The translations under genes and the position numbers were made by a program. Below are positions 36,567 to 45,484 of a stretch of 64,000 nt of DNA, piece by piece (position 1 is the first letter of the stretch; the number at the start of each line of letters is the position of its first letter). A model generated the notes under the pieces. The model had not been told where the DNA came from, made no database searches, and worked only from the letters and a program-made list of their open reading frames with translations. This stretch comes from an uncultured Bacteroides sp. (GTDB taxonomy: Bacteria > Bacteroidota > Bacteroidia > Bacteroidales > Bacteroidaceae), in assembly GCA_947646015.1 (NCBI GenBank), contig CANSEY010000011.1:1-64000 (forward strand), read 5' to 3'.

Positions 36567-37259
36567 ATGCGATACGACAGGCAAATGATCCTTCCCGAAA
36601 TCGGAGAAGACGGTCAGCAGAAACTGAAGCAAGCAAAGGTTCTTATTGTAGGCGTGGGAGGGCTAGGCTCTCCCATAGCCCTCTATCTGACCGGAGCAGG
36701 AGTAGGCTGCATTGGACTGGTAGATGACGATGTAGTCAGCATCAGTAATCTGCAACGGCAAGTGCTCTATTCGGAGAAAGAATTAGGTAAACCCAAGGCA
36801 ATATGTGCCGCCGAACGACTTTCCGCACTAAACAGCGAGATAACTATCCGGACTTATCCAATCCGTTTAACGGAGGAAAACGCACAGGAAATTATCAGTC
36901 AGTATGATATAGTAGTAGATGGCTGCGACAACTTCTCTACCCGCTATCTTATCAATGACATCTGTGCCGAAATGGGGAAAGTGTATGTCTATGGAGCAAT
37001 CTGCGGCTTTGAAGGTCAGGTATCCGTTTTTCATTACGGAGAAGAGAAAAAAAGTTATCGGGACTTATATCCGGACGAAGAAGAAATGAGGCGAATGCCT
37101 CCGCCTCCCAAAGGTGTAATGGGCATTACTCCTGCGGTAACAGGAAGCATCGAAGCAACGGAAGTGCTGAAGATTATCTGTGGATTTGGCGAAGTATTAT
37201 CAGGTAAACTATGGACTATTGACTTGCGCACATTGCAATCTAACAAATTTTCACTATAA
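36567..37259 (+). CDS. thiF: ThiF/MoeB-type adenylyltransferase
   Basis: Adenylates the C-terminal glycine of ThiS. 230 residues. RQMILPEIGEDGQQKL at the start, nucleotide-binding GVGGLGSPIALYL, the arginine-containing LQRQVLY and the catalytic Asp region VVDGCDNFSTRYLIND are all present. A rhodanese domain is absent. The MoeB homolog has nearly the same signature, but the place inside the thi operon directly after thiH supports ThiF. The longer frame from 36513 overlaps thiH and is not used. Confidence 0.92.
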   Translation: MRYDRQMILPEIGEDGQQKLKQAKVLIVGVGGLGSPIALYLTGAGVGCIGLVDDDVVSISNLQRQVLYSEKELGKPKAICAAERLSALNSEITIRTYPIRLTEENAQEIISQYDIVVDGCDNFSTRYLINDICAEMGKVYVYGAICGFEGQVSVFHYGEEKKSYRDLYPDEEEMRRMPPPPKGVMGITPAVTGSIEATEVLKIICGFGEVLSGKLWTIDLRTLQSNKFSL

Positions 37260-37320
37260 ACGTTGGTTTCTGAAATAGTTAATTAGTAACTTTGCTAAAC
37301 TTTACAACTTTACACAGGAA

Positions 37321-37929
37321 ATGAAACTAATTGTAGTTACCACGCCCACGTTCTTCGTTGAAGAAGATAAGATCATTACCGCTCTTTTCGAGGAGGGACT
37401 GGATATTCTACATCTCAGAAAACCTGAGACACCGGCCATGTATTCCGAACGATTACTGACGCTGATTCCGGAAAAATATCATCGCCGCATTGTGACACAC
37501 GAACATTTTTATCTGAAAGAAGAGTTCAATCTGATGGGTATCCACCTGAATGCACGCAATCCGAGCGAACCGCATGACTATGCCGGACACGTCAGTTGTT
37601 CCTGCCATTCCGTAGAAGAGGTGAAGAACAGAAAGCATTTCTATGATTACATTTTCATGAGTCCCATTTACGATAGTATTTCGAAGGTTAATTACTATTC
37701 TACTTATACGGCAGAAGAACTTCGTGAGGCACAGAAAGCTAAGATCATTGACTCAAAAGTAATGGCACTTGGAGGTATTAATGAAGATAATCTACTAGAA
37801 ATAAAAGATTTCGGATTTGGAGGGGCTGTTGTACTGGGGGATCTCTGGAATAAATTTGATGCCTGTCTGGATCAGAATTATCTGGCTGTGATCGAGCATT
37901 TCAAAAAGTTAAAGAAATTGGCGGACTAA
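37321..37929 (+). CDS. ThiE/TenI-like protein (second copy)
   Basis: TIM-barrel protein of 202 residues related to thiamine phosphate synthase and TenI. The usual ThiE motifs are altered: LHLRKPE for QLRMKE, VTHEHF for the LDDH loop, GIHLNARNP for GVHLGxxD, and SPIYDSISKVNY in place of GPxFxTxTK; ALGGI is kept. It is last in the thi operon, 61 bp after thiF, and followed directly by the terminator at 37971. TenI-type aminopyrimidine/thiazole salvage or isomerisation is more likely than true synthase activity. Confidence 0.8.
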   Translation: MKLIVVTTPTFFVEEDKIITALFEEGLDILHLRKPETPAMYSERLLTLIPEKYHRRIVTHEHFYLKEEFNLMGIHLNARNPSEPHDYAGHVSCSCHSVEEVKNRKHFYDYIFMSPIYDSISKVNYYSTYTAEELREAQKAKIIDSKVMALGGINEDNLLEIKDFGFGGAVVLGDLWNKFDACLDQNYLAVIEHFKKLKKLAD

Positions 37930-37970
37930 GAAATATCGATTCGAATATTATATACAATCATAAATAAAGA

Positions 37971-38008
37971 AACCGCTGTAAGTAATCTTTTACAGCGGTT
38001 TACTTTTT
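37971..38008 (+). terminator. Terminator of the thiamine operon (also usable from the minus strand)
   Basis: AACCGCTGTAA (37971-37981) pairs perfectly with TTACAGCGGTT (37990-38000) around an 8-base loop, followed by TACTTTTT. On the minus strand it follows the 38022 gene and can terminate it too. Confidence 0.85.
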
Positions 38009-38021
38009 AGTAATTTTCTTA

Positions 38022-38594
38022 TCAGAATTTATATCCTAATACAATAGAAAAGTTTGTATTTTTAGGATTACCTATTTTTTCTACATCTACTAAACCAAAT
38101 TGACCATCCAATCCTACAATAACCTTACCTAATTCCAAAGCTACTCCAACACCAAGACCGGCATCAAAACGTTTTAAAGCATCATCACCAAATGTATCAT
38201 ACTTACGTTCCGTATCATTCCCCAAATCAATTTTGGTTTTACCAGCAATACCACATGCCAAATAAGGACCAGCATTAACCACAATATTTGTATTATCCGC
38301 AACATTAAAACGAGCAGCAGCCATAACTGGTAATTCCAAATACATTGCATTTATGCTATTACCATCCTTTTTTGCTCCTTTAGTCGACAAAAACAATGAT
38401 GGCTGTAATGACCAAGTATTATCAAAAGCATATTCAAAACCACCTCCAAGTTTAAAGCCAATCTTTGCATTCAAATCAGCATCACCTGTATAATTACTAA
38501 TGTTCATTCCTACCTTAGCATTCCAACCTGTAATCTGTGAAAAGCCAGCAACTGAAATCAGCGCAAATAAAATAAATAAAGCACTCTTTTTCAT
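38022..38594 (-). CDS. Outer membrane beta-barrel protein (porin-like family)
   Basis: Exported barrel protein of 190 residues. Signal peptide MKKSALFILFALISVAGFSQ (cleavage before or after Q), then ITGWNAKVGMNISNYTG, the usual first strand of the Bacteroidota outer-membrane beta-barrel (OMP_b-brl) family. Alternating strands follow and the protein ends ILGYKF with the C-terminal Phe needed for barrel assembly. A promoter with a 16-bp palindrome in its spacer lies at 38649-38680. Ligand unknown. Confidence 0.85.
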   Translation of the reverse strand: MKKSALFILFALISVAGFSQITGWNAKVGMNISNYTGDADLNAKIGFKLGGGFEYAFDNTWSLQPSLFLSTKGAKKDGNSINAMYLELPVMAAARFNVADNTNIVVNAGPYLACGIAGKTKIDLGNDTERKYDTFGDDALKRFDAGLGVGVALELGKVIVGLDGQFGLVDVEKIGNPKNTNFSIVLGYKF

Positions 38595-38648
38595 AATTCT
38601 AAAGTTTTAATTAATACTATAGTTAAATCATCTGTTTAATTAACAATG

Positions 38649-38680
38649 CAAATATATGATTGATATATATATCAAACAAC
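38649..38680 (-). promoter_or_regulatory. Promoter with palindromic spacer, upstream of the 38022 gene
   Basis: Minus-strand GTTG (38677-38680), 20 bp, TATATTTG (38649-38656). The spacer contains TTGATATATATATCAA (38660-38675), a perfect 16-bp palindrome placed between the two boxes, a good position for a repressor or activator site. Confidence 0.55.
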
Positions 38681-38724
38681 TTTTTCGTTAACAAACGTGT
38701 AAAATATAGAGATTACACACAAAG

Positions 38725-38757
38725 AAAGGGAATTCCCTATTTCAGAGAATCCCCTTT
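38725..38757 (-). terminator. Terminator-like hairpin downstream of the 38784 gene
   Basis: AAAGGGAATTC (38725-38735) and GAATCCCCTTT (38747-38757) form an 11-bp stem with one mismatch. On the minus strand it is followed by CTTTCTTTG. Confidence 0.6.
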
Positions 38758-38783
38758 CCTATTTTTTATTATCTACTACCCGA

Positions 38784-39299
38784 TTAGAAATTGTAGTGGA
38801 AACCAATAGACAAATCTTCGCTAGTCAACATCAGACCGAAAGAATCTCCGGAAGTGTTCACATTCTTACGATATCCCAAGAAACCATACTTGGCGATAAA
38901 AGAGAAATGATCGTTCAGTTTAACAGCGATACCCGGTCTCAAACCGATCTGACCTGCTTTAGTGGTATCACCATCTTTGATTTTCACGAAACCAATAGCA
39001 GCAGTTCCGTCCAGGAACAGACGTACAGCATCATTCTGATAGTAAGACCAACGGATGTACGGAGCAACAGTAACTGAATTTGCAGTCACTTGTTTCACAT
39101 ATTCGTGTGAATAGTTCAGTTCAGCACCCAATGCCCATGTTTCATTAAAATTGTAGCCGATTTCCGGAGCAACTTTAAAAGAGGTAGTGTTGCCTGTGCT
39201 GTTACGCCATACGTTCAAAGATCCGCCTACGTAAATGTCTTGTGCTTTTACAGCGATAGTTGCTAACATTACAACTACCAATAATAAACCCTTTTTCAT
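38784..39299 (-). CDS. Outer membrane beta-barrel protein
   Basis: Exported barrel protein of 171 residues. The start MKKGLLLVVVMLATIAVKAQ at 39299 gives a proper signal peptide; a longer in-frame start at 39332 is not needed. Strands of the OmpW/opacity-like eight-stranded type follow: IYVGGSLNVWRN, FKVAPEIGYNFNETWALGAEL and YIRWSYYQNDAVRLFLDG, ending SIGFHYNF with the terminal Phe. Full -33/-7 promoter at 39349-39380. Function unknown. Confidence 0.85.
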   Translation of the reverse strand: MKKGLLLVVVMLATIAVKAQDIYVGGSLNVWRNSTGNTTSFKVAPEIGYNFNETWALGAELNYSHEYVKQVTANSVTVAPYIRWSYYQNDAVRLFLDGTAAIGFVKIKDGDTTKAGQIGLRPGIAVKLNDHFSFIAKYGFLGYRKNVNTSGDSFGLMLTSEDLSIGFHYNF

Positions 39300-39348
39300 C
39301 TTCTTTCTTTTTAAGTTATAAAATAAAAACATGTTTTGTTTTCGGGGG

Positions 39349-39380
39349 CAAAATTAAGCTACTTCTTCATCTTAAACAAA
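39349..39380 (-). promoter_or_regulatory. Promoter of the 38784 barrel gene
   Basis: Minus-strand TTTG (39377-39380), 20 bp, TAATTTTG (39349-39356): a full match to the Bacteroidota consensus. Confidence 0.6.
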
Positions 39381-39477
39381 TATTTAGTTAGTTTTTTATA
39401 ATAATCACCAAACAAATCATTATTAATGGCTGATTATCAGGGCTGAACAAATACAATTAAAAATAACATCATCCAAC

Positions 39478-39518
39478 AAAAAAGGCTGTAATCATTCTCT
39501 CACGAGACGATTACAGCC
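39478..39518 (-). terminator. Terminator of ppdK
   Basis: GGCTGTAATC (39484-39493) pairs with GATTACAGCC (39509-39518). On the minus strand the stem is followed by TTTTTG. Confidence 0.8.
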
Positions 39519-39557
39519 CAATTATCAGAAAGTTAACTTTCTAACCAGTTTATCTTT

Positions 39558-42278
39558 CTATCCTTCAATTGCTGCCTGCGCCGCTGCTAATCTTGCGATA
39601 GGTACCCGGAACGGAGAGCAACTAACGTAATTCAAACCTACTCTATGGCAGAACTTCACTGAAGACGGTTCACCACCATGTTCGCCACAGATACCGCATT
39701 TCAAATCCGGACGGATAGCACGGCCCTTTTCTGTAGCCATACGTACCAACTGACCTACACCATTCTGATCGAGCACCTGGAACGGGTCTACTTTCAGAAT
39801 CTTCTTTTCCAGATAAACCGGAAGGAAGGAAGCGATATCGTCACGAGAATATCCGAAGGTCATCTGAGTCAAGTCATTCGTTCCGAATGAGAAGAATTCA
39901 GCAGATGAAGCAATACGGTCAGCAGTCAGAGCTGCACGAGGAATTTCAATCATAGTACCTACTTTGAAATCAATGCTGTCGCCCACTTCTTCAAACAACT
40001 TGGCAGCCTCTTCACGAATCACCTTCTCTTGTTCCTTGAATTCATATAAAATACCGGTCAACGGAACCATGATTTCAGGATGTGTCTCTACTCCTTCTTT
40101 CTTCAGTTCAAGAGCAGCACCCAAGATAGCACGTGTCTGCATCTGAGTTATTTCAGGATATGTATTTCCCAAACGGCAACCGCGGTGACCCAACATCGGA
40201 TTGTGTTCACACAGCGATTCTACACGTTGCTGGATATATTGCAGGCTTACACCCATCGTATCAGCCATTTCCTGCTGTCCCTTCGTATCATGAGGAACAA
40301 ACTCATGCAAAGGAGGATCGAGCAGACGAACAGTCACCGGACAACCGACCATTGCTTTAAAGATACCCTTAAAGTCGGCTTGCTGATACGGAAGAATCTT
40401 AGCGAGTGCTTTACGACGTCCTTCTGCATTTTCTGCCAGAATCATTTCACGCATCGCCTTGATCTTTTCACCTTCGAAGAACATATGTTCCGTACGGCAA
40501 AGACCGATACCTACTGCACCAAAGTTGCGTGCTACTTCTGCATCGTGAGGAGTATCCGCATTGGTACGTACTTGCAGACGGGTATATTTATCCGAGAGTT
40601 TCATCAAATCGGCAAAGTCTCCGGAAAGTTCGGCAGCCTGAGTTTCTACCTTACCATTATATACTTCGCCTGTACTACCGTTCAAAGAAATATAATCGCC
40701 TTCTTTCAAAACAATGCCGTCAATTTCTACTGTACGAGTCTTATAGTCGATATTCAATGCTCCTGCACCGGATACACAACATTTACCCATACCACGAGCT
40801 ACCACAGCAGCATGAGAAGTCATACCACCACGAGCTGTCAGGATACCTTCGGCAACTGCCATACCGGCCAAGTCTTCCGGAGAAGTCTCGATACGTACCA
40901 TTACCACTTTCTTTCCGGCAGCATGCCATTCGGCGGCATCATCAGCGAAGAATACAATCTGACCGGTTGCAGCACCCGGAGAAGCCGGAAGACCGCGAGT
41001 CAGCACTTTCGCCTGTTTCAAAGCAGATTTATCGAATACCGGGTGAAGAAGTTCATCCAGTTTGTTAGGTTCTACACGCATCAAAGCAGTCTTTTCATCA
41101 ATCATGCCCTGACGGAGCAAGTCCATTGCGATTTTCACCATAGCCGCACCGGTACGTTTACCGTTACGAGTCTGCAGGAACCATAACTTACCTTCCTGCA
41201 CGGTGAATTCCATGTCTTGCATATCTTTATAGTGGTTCTCCAATTTAGTCTGCAATGCATCCAGTTCCTTATAGATTTCCGGCATAGCTTCTTCCATTGA
41301 AGGGAATTTTGCAGCACGAATGTCTTCAGTCACACCTGCCAGTACAGCCCAGCGCTGAGAACCAACCTTCGTAATCTGTTGTGGAGTACGGATACCGGCT
41401 ACCACATCTTCACCTTGTGCGTTGATCAGGTATTCACCGTTGAAAAGGTCTTCACCTGTACCGGCATCACGAGAGAAGCAAACTCCTGTTGCAGAAGTGT
41501 CACCCATATTACCGAATACCATAGCCTGTACGTTTACAGCTGTTCCCCATTCATCAGGTATACCTTCCATCTTACGATAAAGGATAGCACGTTCGTTCAT
41601 CCATGAATCAAATACGGCACAGATAGCTCCCCAAAGTTGTTCGTAAGCACAAGTCGGGAAATCTTTTCCGGTCTGTTCTTTCACAGCGGCCTTGAACTTC
41701 TTCACAAGCTCTTGCAGGTCTGCTACTTCCAGTTCGTTATCAAGCTTTACTCCTTTTGATTCTTTTACTTCTTCAATGATTGCTTCGAACGGATCGATAT
41801 CTTCCTTGTTCGTCGGCTTCATGCCCAGAACAACGTCACCGTACATCTGTACAAAACGACGATAAGAGTCCCATGCAAAACGGGCATTACCAGTCTTGCG
41901 GATGATACCTTCCACCACCTCGTCATTCAGACCCAGATTCAGAATAGTATCCATCATACCCGGCATAGACGCACGGGCACCTGAACGTACAGAAACCAAC
42001 AATGGATTTTCGATATCACCGAATTTAGATTTCATCAATTCTTCTACACGGGCAATGGCCTTTACTACTTCATCTTTCAGCAACTCAACCACTTTATCAC
42101 GTCCCAACGTATTATACTCCGTGCAAACTTCTGTAGTTATTGTAAATCCGGGAGGAACGGGAATTCCAATTAAATTCATCTCGGCAAGATTGGCACCTTT
42201 ACCACCTAACAAATTCTTCATGTCGGCCTTTCCTTCTGCCTGACCATTTCCAAAGGTATAAACTCTTTTTTTATCCAT
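39558..42278 (-). CDS. ppdK: Pyruvate phosphate dikinase
   Basis: Interconverts pyruvate + ATP + Pi with PEP + AMP + PPi, an important step in Bacteroides glycolysis/gluconeogenesis. 906 residues, full length. An N-terminal ATP-grasp domain (KNLLGGKGANLAEM at about 21-34, and RFAWDSYRRFVQMYGDVV) precedes the swivelling domain with the catalytic His in GGMTSHAAVVARGMG. The C-terminal PEP/pyruvate barrel has RTEHMFF, GTNDLTQMTFGYSRDD and the catalytic Cys in KCGICGEHGG. A -7 box TAGATTTG is at 42320-42327. Monocistronic, closed by a hairpin terminator. Confidence 0.97.
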   Translation of the reverse strand: MDKKRVYTFGNGQAEGKADMKNLLGGKGANLAEMNLIGIPVPPGFTITTEVCTEYNTLGRDKVVELLKDEVVKAIARVEELMKSKFGDIENPLLVSVRSGARASMPGMMDTILNLGLNDEVVEGIIRKTGNARFAWDSYRRFVQMYGDVVLGMKPTNKEDIDPFEAIIEEVKESKGVKLDNELEVADLQELVKKFKAAVKEQTGKDFPTCAYEQLWGAICAVFDSWMNERAILYRKMEGIPDEWGTAVNVQAMVFGNMGDTSATGVCFSRDAGTGEDLFNGEYLINAQGEDVVAGIRTPQQITKVGSQRWAVLAGVTEDIRAAKFPSMEEAMPEIYKELDALQTKLENHYKDMQDMEFTVQEGKLWFLQTRNGKRTGAAMVKIAMDLLRQGMIDEKTALMRVEPNKLDELLHPVFDKSALKQAKVLTRGLPASPGAATGQIVFFADDAAEWHAAGKKVVMVRIETSPEDLAGMAVAEGILTARGGMTSHAAVVARGMGKCCVSGAGALNIDYKTRTVEIDGIVLKEGDYISLNGSTGEVYNGKVETQAAELSGDFADLMKLSDKYTRLQVRTNADTPHDAEVARNFGAVGIGLCRTEHMFFEGEKIKAMREMILAENAEGRRKALAKILPYQQADFKGIFKAMVGCPVTVRLLDPPLHEFVPHDTKGQQEMADTMGVSLQYIQQRVESLCEHNPMLGHRGCRLGNTYPEITQMQTRAILGAALELKKEGVETHPEIMVPLTGILYEFKEQEKVIREEAAKLFEEVGDSIDFKVGTMIEIPRAALTADRIASSAEFFSFGTNDLTQMTFGYSRDDIASFLPVYLEKKILKVDPFQVLDQNGVGQLVRMATEKGRAIRPDLKCGICGEHGGEPSSVKFCHRVGLNYVSCSPFRVPIARLAAAQAAIEG

Positions 42279-42319
42279 AATATTGTGTTTAAAGTTACAT
42301 TATGATTTTTTTCTGTTCG

Positions 42320-42327
42320 CAAATCTA
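42320..42327 (-). promoter_or_regulatory. -7 element of ppdK
   Basis: Minus-strand TAGATTTG followed by C; a T-rich -33 region (TTTT) lies 19 bp upstream. Confidence 0.4.
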
Positions 42328-42442
42328 AGTATATTTCGCAAACCAGAAAACTTTTTGAGAAAAAACTTTCTATTAAAATGCAATTTCGACATTACAATCT
42401 GGAATATTTTCATAGACACGAAAGTTTTCCAAAAAAAATACC

Positions 42443-42450
42443 TACTTTTG
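42443..42450 (+). promoter_or_regulatory. -7 element of the rRNA methyltransferase gene
   Basis: TACTTTTG followed by CA lies 27 bp before the GTG start at 42478. No clear -33 box. Confidence 0.4.
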
Positions 42451-42477
42451 CATCATAATTATTAGATTGGTGTAAAA

Positions 42478-43896
42478 GTGGCAAGAAAGAGAAAAGAACT
42501 TCCCCTGCTGGAGAAGGTAACAATAACGGATGTGGCTGCCGAAGGAAAAGCCATCGCAAAAGTAAACGACCTGGTGATTTTTGTTCCTTATGTAGTGCCA
42601 GGTGATGTTGTAGACCTGCAGATCAAGCGCAAAAAGAACAAATACGCCGAAGCCGAAGCTGTGAAATTCCACGAGCTGTCGCCCGTACGTGCCGTTCCTT
42701 TCTGCCAACACTACGGCGTATGCGGCGGTTGTAAATGGCAGGTACTCCCCTATTCGGAACAAATCAGGTATAAGCAGAAACAAGTAGAAGACAATCTGAG
42801 ACGCATCGGAAAGATCGAACTTCCGGAAATTTCACCGATTCTGGGTTCTGCCAAAACAGAGTTCTACCGGAATAAACTGGAGTTCACTTTTTCGAACAAA
42901 CGCTGGCTCACGAACGATGAAGTTCGGCAGGATGTGAAGTATGATCAGATGAATGCTGTAGGTTTTCATATTCCCGGAGCTTTCGACAAAGTGCTGGCTA
43001 TTGAAAAATGCTGGTTACAGGACGACATCTCCAATCGTATTCGTAATGCTGTACGCGATTATGCTTACGAGCATGATTACTCCTTCATCAATCTGCGTAC
43101 TCAGGAAGGTATGTTACGGAATATGATTATCCGCACTTCATCAACAGGAGAGCTGATGGTCATTGTCATCTGCAAGATTACAGAAGACCATGAAATGGAA
43201 CTATTCAAGCAACTGCTGCAGTTCATTGCCGATTCATTCCCCGAAATCACTTCTCTCCTATACATTATTAATAATAAGTGCAACGATACGATCAATGATC
43301 TGGATGTACATGTATTCAAGGGAAAAGACCATATGTTTGAAGAAATGGAAGGACTGCGTTTCAAAGTCGGTCCGAAATCATTCTATCAGACCAATTCCGA
43401 ACAGGCATACAATTTATATAAGATAGCCCGCGAATTTGCCGGGCTGACCGGAAAGGAACTGGTATACGACCTATATACCGGAACGGGAACCATTGCCAAT
43501 TTTGTATCCCGCCAGGCTCGTCAGGTGATTGGTATCGAGTATGTACCGGAAGCTATCGAAGACGCAAAGGTAAATGCCGAGATTAATGAGATTAAGAATG
43601 CCTTGTTCTATGCCGGAGATATGAAAGATATGCTGACTCAGGAATTTATCAATCAGCATGGACGTCCGGATGTGATTATCACCGACCCTCCACGTGCAGG
43701 TATGCATCAGGATGTGGTTGATGTTATTCTGTTTGCCGAACCGAAGCGGATTGTGTATGTAAGCTGCAACCCGGCTACGCAGGCACGCGACTTACAACTG
43801 CTTGACGGCAAATATAAAGTGAAAGCTGTGCAACCTGTAGATATGTTCCCGCATACGCATCATGTGGAAAATGTAGTGTTGCTGGAGCTTCGATAA
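42478..43896 (+). CDS. rlmD: 23S rRNA (uracil-5-)-methyltransferase, RlmD/RumA family
   Basis: SAM-dependent RNA 5-methyluridine methyltransferase, 472 residues, starting at GTG (MARKRKELPLLEKVTI). An N-terminal TRAM domain (about 8-70) is followed by the iron-sulfur cysteines in FCQHYGVCGGCKWQ. A C-terminal Rossmann methyltransferase has DLYTGTGTIANFVS (SAM site) and IITDPPRAGMH. The catalytic Cys is in YVSCNPATQARDL. TrmA is shorter and lacks the cluster, so RlmD/RlmC-type is preferred; the exact target base cannot be assigned. Confidence 0.9.
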   Translation: MARKRKELPLLEKVTITDVAAEGKAIAKVNDLVIFVPYVVPGDVVDLQIKRKKNKYAEAEAVKFHELSPVRAVPFCQHYGVCGGCKWQVLPYSEQIRYKQKQVEDNLRRIGKIELPEISPILGSAKTEFYRNKLEFTFSNKRWLTNDEVRQDVKYDQMNAVGFHIPGAFDKVLAIEKCWLQDDISNRIRNAVRDYAYEHDYSFINLRTQEGMLRNMIIRTSSTGELMVIVICKITEDHEMELFKQLLQFIADSFPEITSLLYIINNKCNDTINDLDVHVFKGKDHMFEEMEGLRFKVGPKSFYQTNSEQAYNLYKIAREFAGLTGKELVYDLYTGTGTIANFVSRQARQVIGIEYVPEAIEDAKVNAEINEIKNALFYAGDMKDMLTQEFINQHGRPDVIITDPPRAGMHQDVVDVILFAEPKRIVYVSCNPATQARDLQLLDGKYKVKAVQPVDMFPHTHHVENVVLLELR

Positions 43897-43931
43897 TACG
43901 TTAGTTGAATTGTTCGCAAAAGAAAAAAGAA

Positions 43932-44852
43932 ATGGAAAAAAGACCGAGAAGAACTCCTGCAGAAAAAGCACGTGCCCAATATACGAACTATGCAGTCAAA
44001 GAGCCCATGGAACTAATGGAGTTTCTGGCTGCCAAAATGCCGGACGCAAGCCGCACGAAACTGAAGTCATTACTGAGCAAACGGGTGGTATTGGTAGATA
44101 ACGTAATCACCACTCAGTTCAACTTCCCGCTGCAACCCGGAATGAAAGTACAAATCAGCAAGGAAAAAGGAAAGAAGGAATTTCATAACAGACTGCTGAA
44201 AATTGTATATGAGGACGCTTATATCATTGTAGTGGAAAAAATGCAAGGACTCTTATCTGTCAATACCGAGCGACAAAAAGAGCGCACCGCTTATACGATT
44301 CTGAATGAATATGTACAGCGCTCGGGCAGACAGCACCGTGTGTTTATCGTACATCGTCTGGACAGGGATACATCAGGATTAATGATGTTCGCAAAAGACG
44401 AAAAAACACAACGGACATTACGTGACAACTGGCATGAAATAGTGACTGACCGCCGTTATGTAGCTGTTGTTGAGGGAACAATGGAGAAGGATTATGACAC
44501 TGTGGTTTCCTGGCTGACGGATAAAACTCTTTATGTAAGTTCCAGCGATTACGATGATGGTGGTTCAAAATCCATCACACACTACAAGACAATCAAACGT
44601 GCTAACGGTTATTCACTGTTAGAACTTGATCTGGAAACAGGACGTAAGAATCAGATTCGTGTACATATGCAGGATTTAGGACATCCTATTATAGGTGACG
44701 GAAGATATGGAGGCGAAGAATCGCTTAACCCGATCGGAAGACTGGCACTCCACGCCTTCAAACTTTGTTTCTATCATCCGGTGACGGGAGATTTAATGGA
44801 GTTTGAGACACCTTATCCGGGAGAGTTTAAGAAGTTGTTCCTGAAGAAATAA
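43932..44852 (+). CDS. RluA-family 23S rRNA pseudouridine synthase
   Basis: Isomerises uridine to pseudouridine in rRNA or tRNA. 306 residues from the ATG at 43932; a TTG nine codons earlier is possible but less likely. An N-terminal S4-like RNA-binding region (LLSKRVVLVDN near 45-60) precedes the catalytic motif HRLDRDTSGLMMFAKD with the essential Asp. LETGRKNQIRVHMQDLGHPIIGD completes the RluA/RluC/RluD signature. It lies 35 bp after the methyltransferase gene, so both rRNA-modification genes are probably one operon, ended by the hairpin at 44864. Confidence 0.9.
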   Translation: MEKRPRRTPAEKARAQYTNYAVKEPMELMEFLAAKMPDASRTKLKSLLSKRVVLVDNVITTQFNFPLQPGMKVQISKEKGKKEFHNRLLKIVYEDAYIIVVEKMQGLLSVNTERQKERTAYTILNEYVQRSGRQHRVFIVHRLDRDTSGLMMFAKDEKTQRTLRDNWHEIVTDRRYVAVVEGTMEKDYDTVVSWLTDKTLYVSSSDYDDGGSKSITHYKTIKRANGYSLLELDLETGRKNQIRVHMQDLGHPIIGDGRYGGEESLNPIGRLALHAFKLCFYHPVTGDLMEFETPYPGEFKKLFLKK

Positions 44853-44863
44853 AATAATAAAAA

Positions 44864-44920
44864 TTCCCCTTATTTGCTGACAACTCTGTACATAGATTAG
44901 CCTTCAATAAGGGGAACTTT
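44864..44920 (+). terminator. Terminator after the pseudouridine synthase gene
   Basis: TTCCCCTTATT (44864-44874) pairs perfectly with AATAAGGGGAA (44906-44916), followed by CTTTTAT; the loop is long (31 bases). Confidence 0.65.
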
Positions 44921-44971
44921 TATAAAAAATCGATATTTTTTCCAATTCCACAATTCTTTTTTAGATCTTCA

Positions 44972-45373
44972 CTAATTACTCATTTCTAAAGTAACGGTTC
45001 CTTGATTTATATTATTTGAATACAAACGCCCTGTAAGATATCGGCCTTCAACATAAACATCTGCTAATATTAATAAAGGATAGCCATTACCATAATCCAA
45101 GAATAAATCTCCATCTTCAATCCACCAGCGGACATCTAAAACAGCAGCTACTCTATCCCAATCATAATACCATTGTTCATCTACACCAAAACCATTACTC
45201 TTAAAGGTTATTCCACTTTCCACCGGACTATTATCTACCCAAAATCCTAAATCACCAACCCATGTACGCCCTACTATGTGATCAAATATAGTTTCATCAT
45301 CTTCGCACGAAGTAAAGCCGACCAATAAAGTCAGCAACATGAGAACACCTACGTATTTTTTCAAATTCTTCAT
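44972..45373 (-). CDS. Small lipoprotein of unknown function
   Basis: Lipoprotein of 133 residues (MKNLKKYVGVLMLLTLLVGFTSC, lipobox FTSC). The mature part is rich in Trp, Tyr and Asp with short beta strands (GRTWVGDLGFWVDN, WYYDWDRVAAVLDVRWW, DLFLDYGNGYPLLIL), and has the look of the lipocalin-like or DUF-type small lipoproteins common in Bacteroides. A -7 box TAATTTTG (45403-45410) lies upstream. Transcribed alone; no function assigned. Confidence 0.75.
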   Translation of the reverse strand: MKNLKKYVGVLMLLTLLVGFTSCEDDETIFDHIVGRTWVGDLGFWVDNSPVESGITFKSNGFGVDEQWYYDWDRVAAVLDVRWWIEDGDLFLDYGNGYPLLILADVYVEGRYLTGRLYSNNINQGTVTLEMSN

Positions 45374-45452
45374 AATTTTCTAGTTTATTGCGTTTATTAT
45401 TGCAAAATTAGCGTTTTTATTTTACTATATGCCTTAAGATGCAAGTTTTTTG

Positions 45453-45460
45453 TACCTTTG
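45453..45460 (+). promoter_or_regulatory. -7 element of the radical SAM gene
   Basis: TACCTTTG, full -7 consensus, 24 bp before the ATG at 45485; -33 not evident. Confidence 0.4.
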
Positions 45461-45484
45461 TCCCACTAATAGTAAAATTTACAC

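Noticed and set aside
40080..41186. 368-codon plus-strand frame opposite ppdK
   Set aside because: Lies wholly antisense to a complete, highly conserved pyruvate phosphate dikinase; the translation shows no domain and is biased as expected for the complement of a coding strand.
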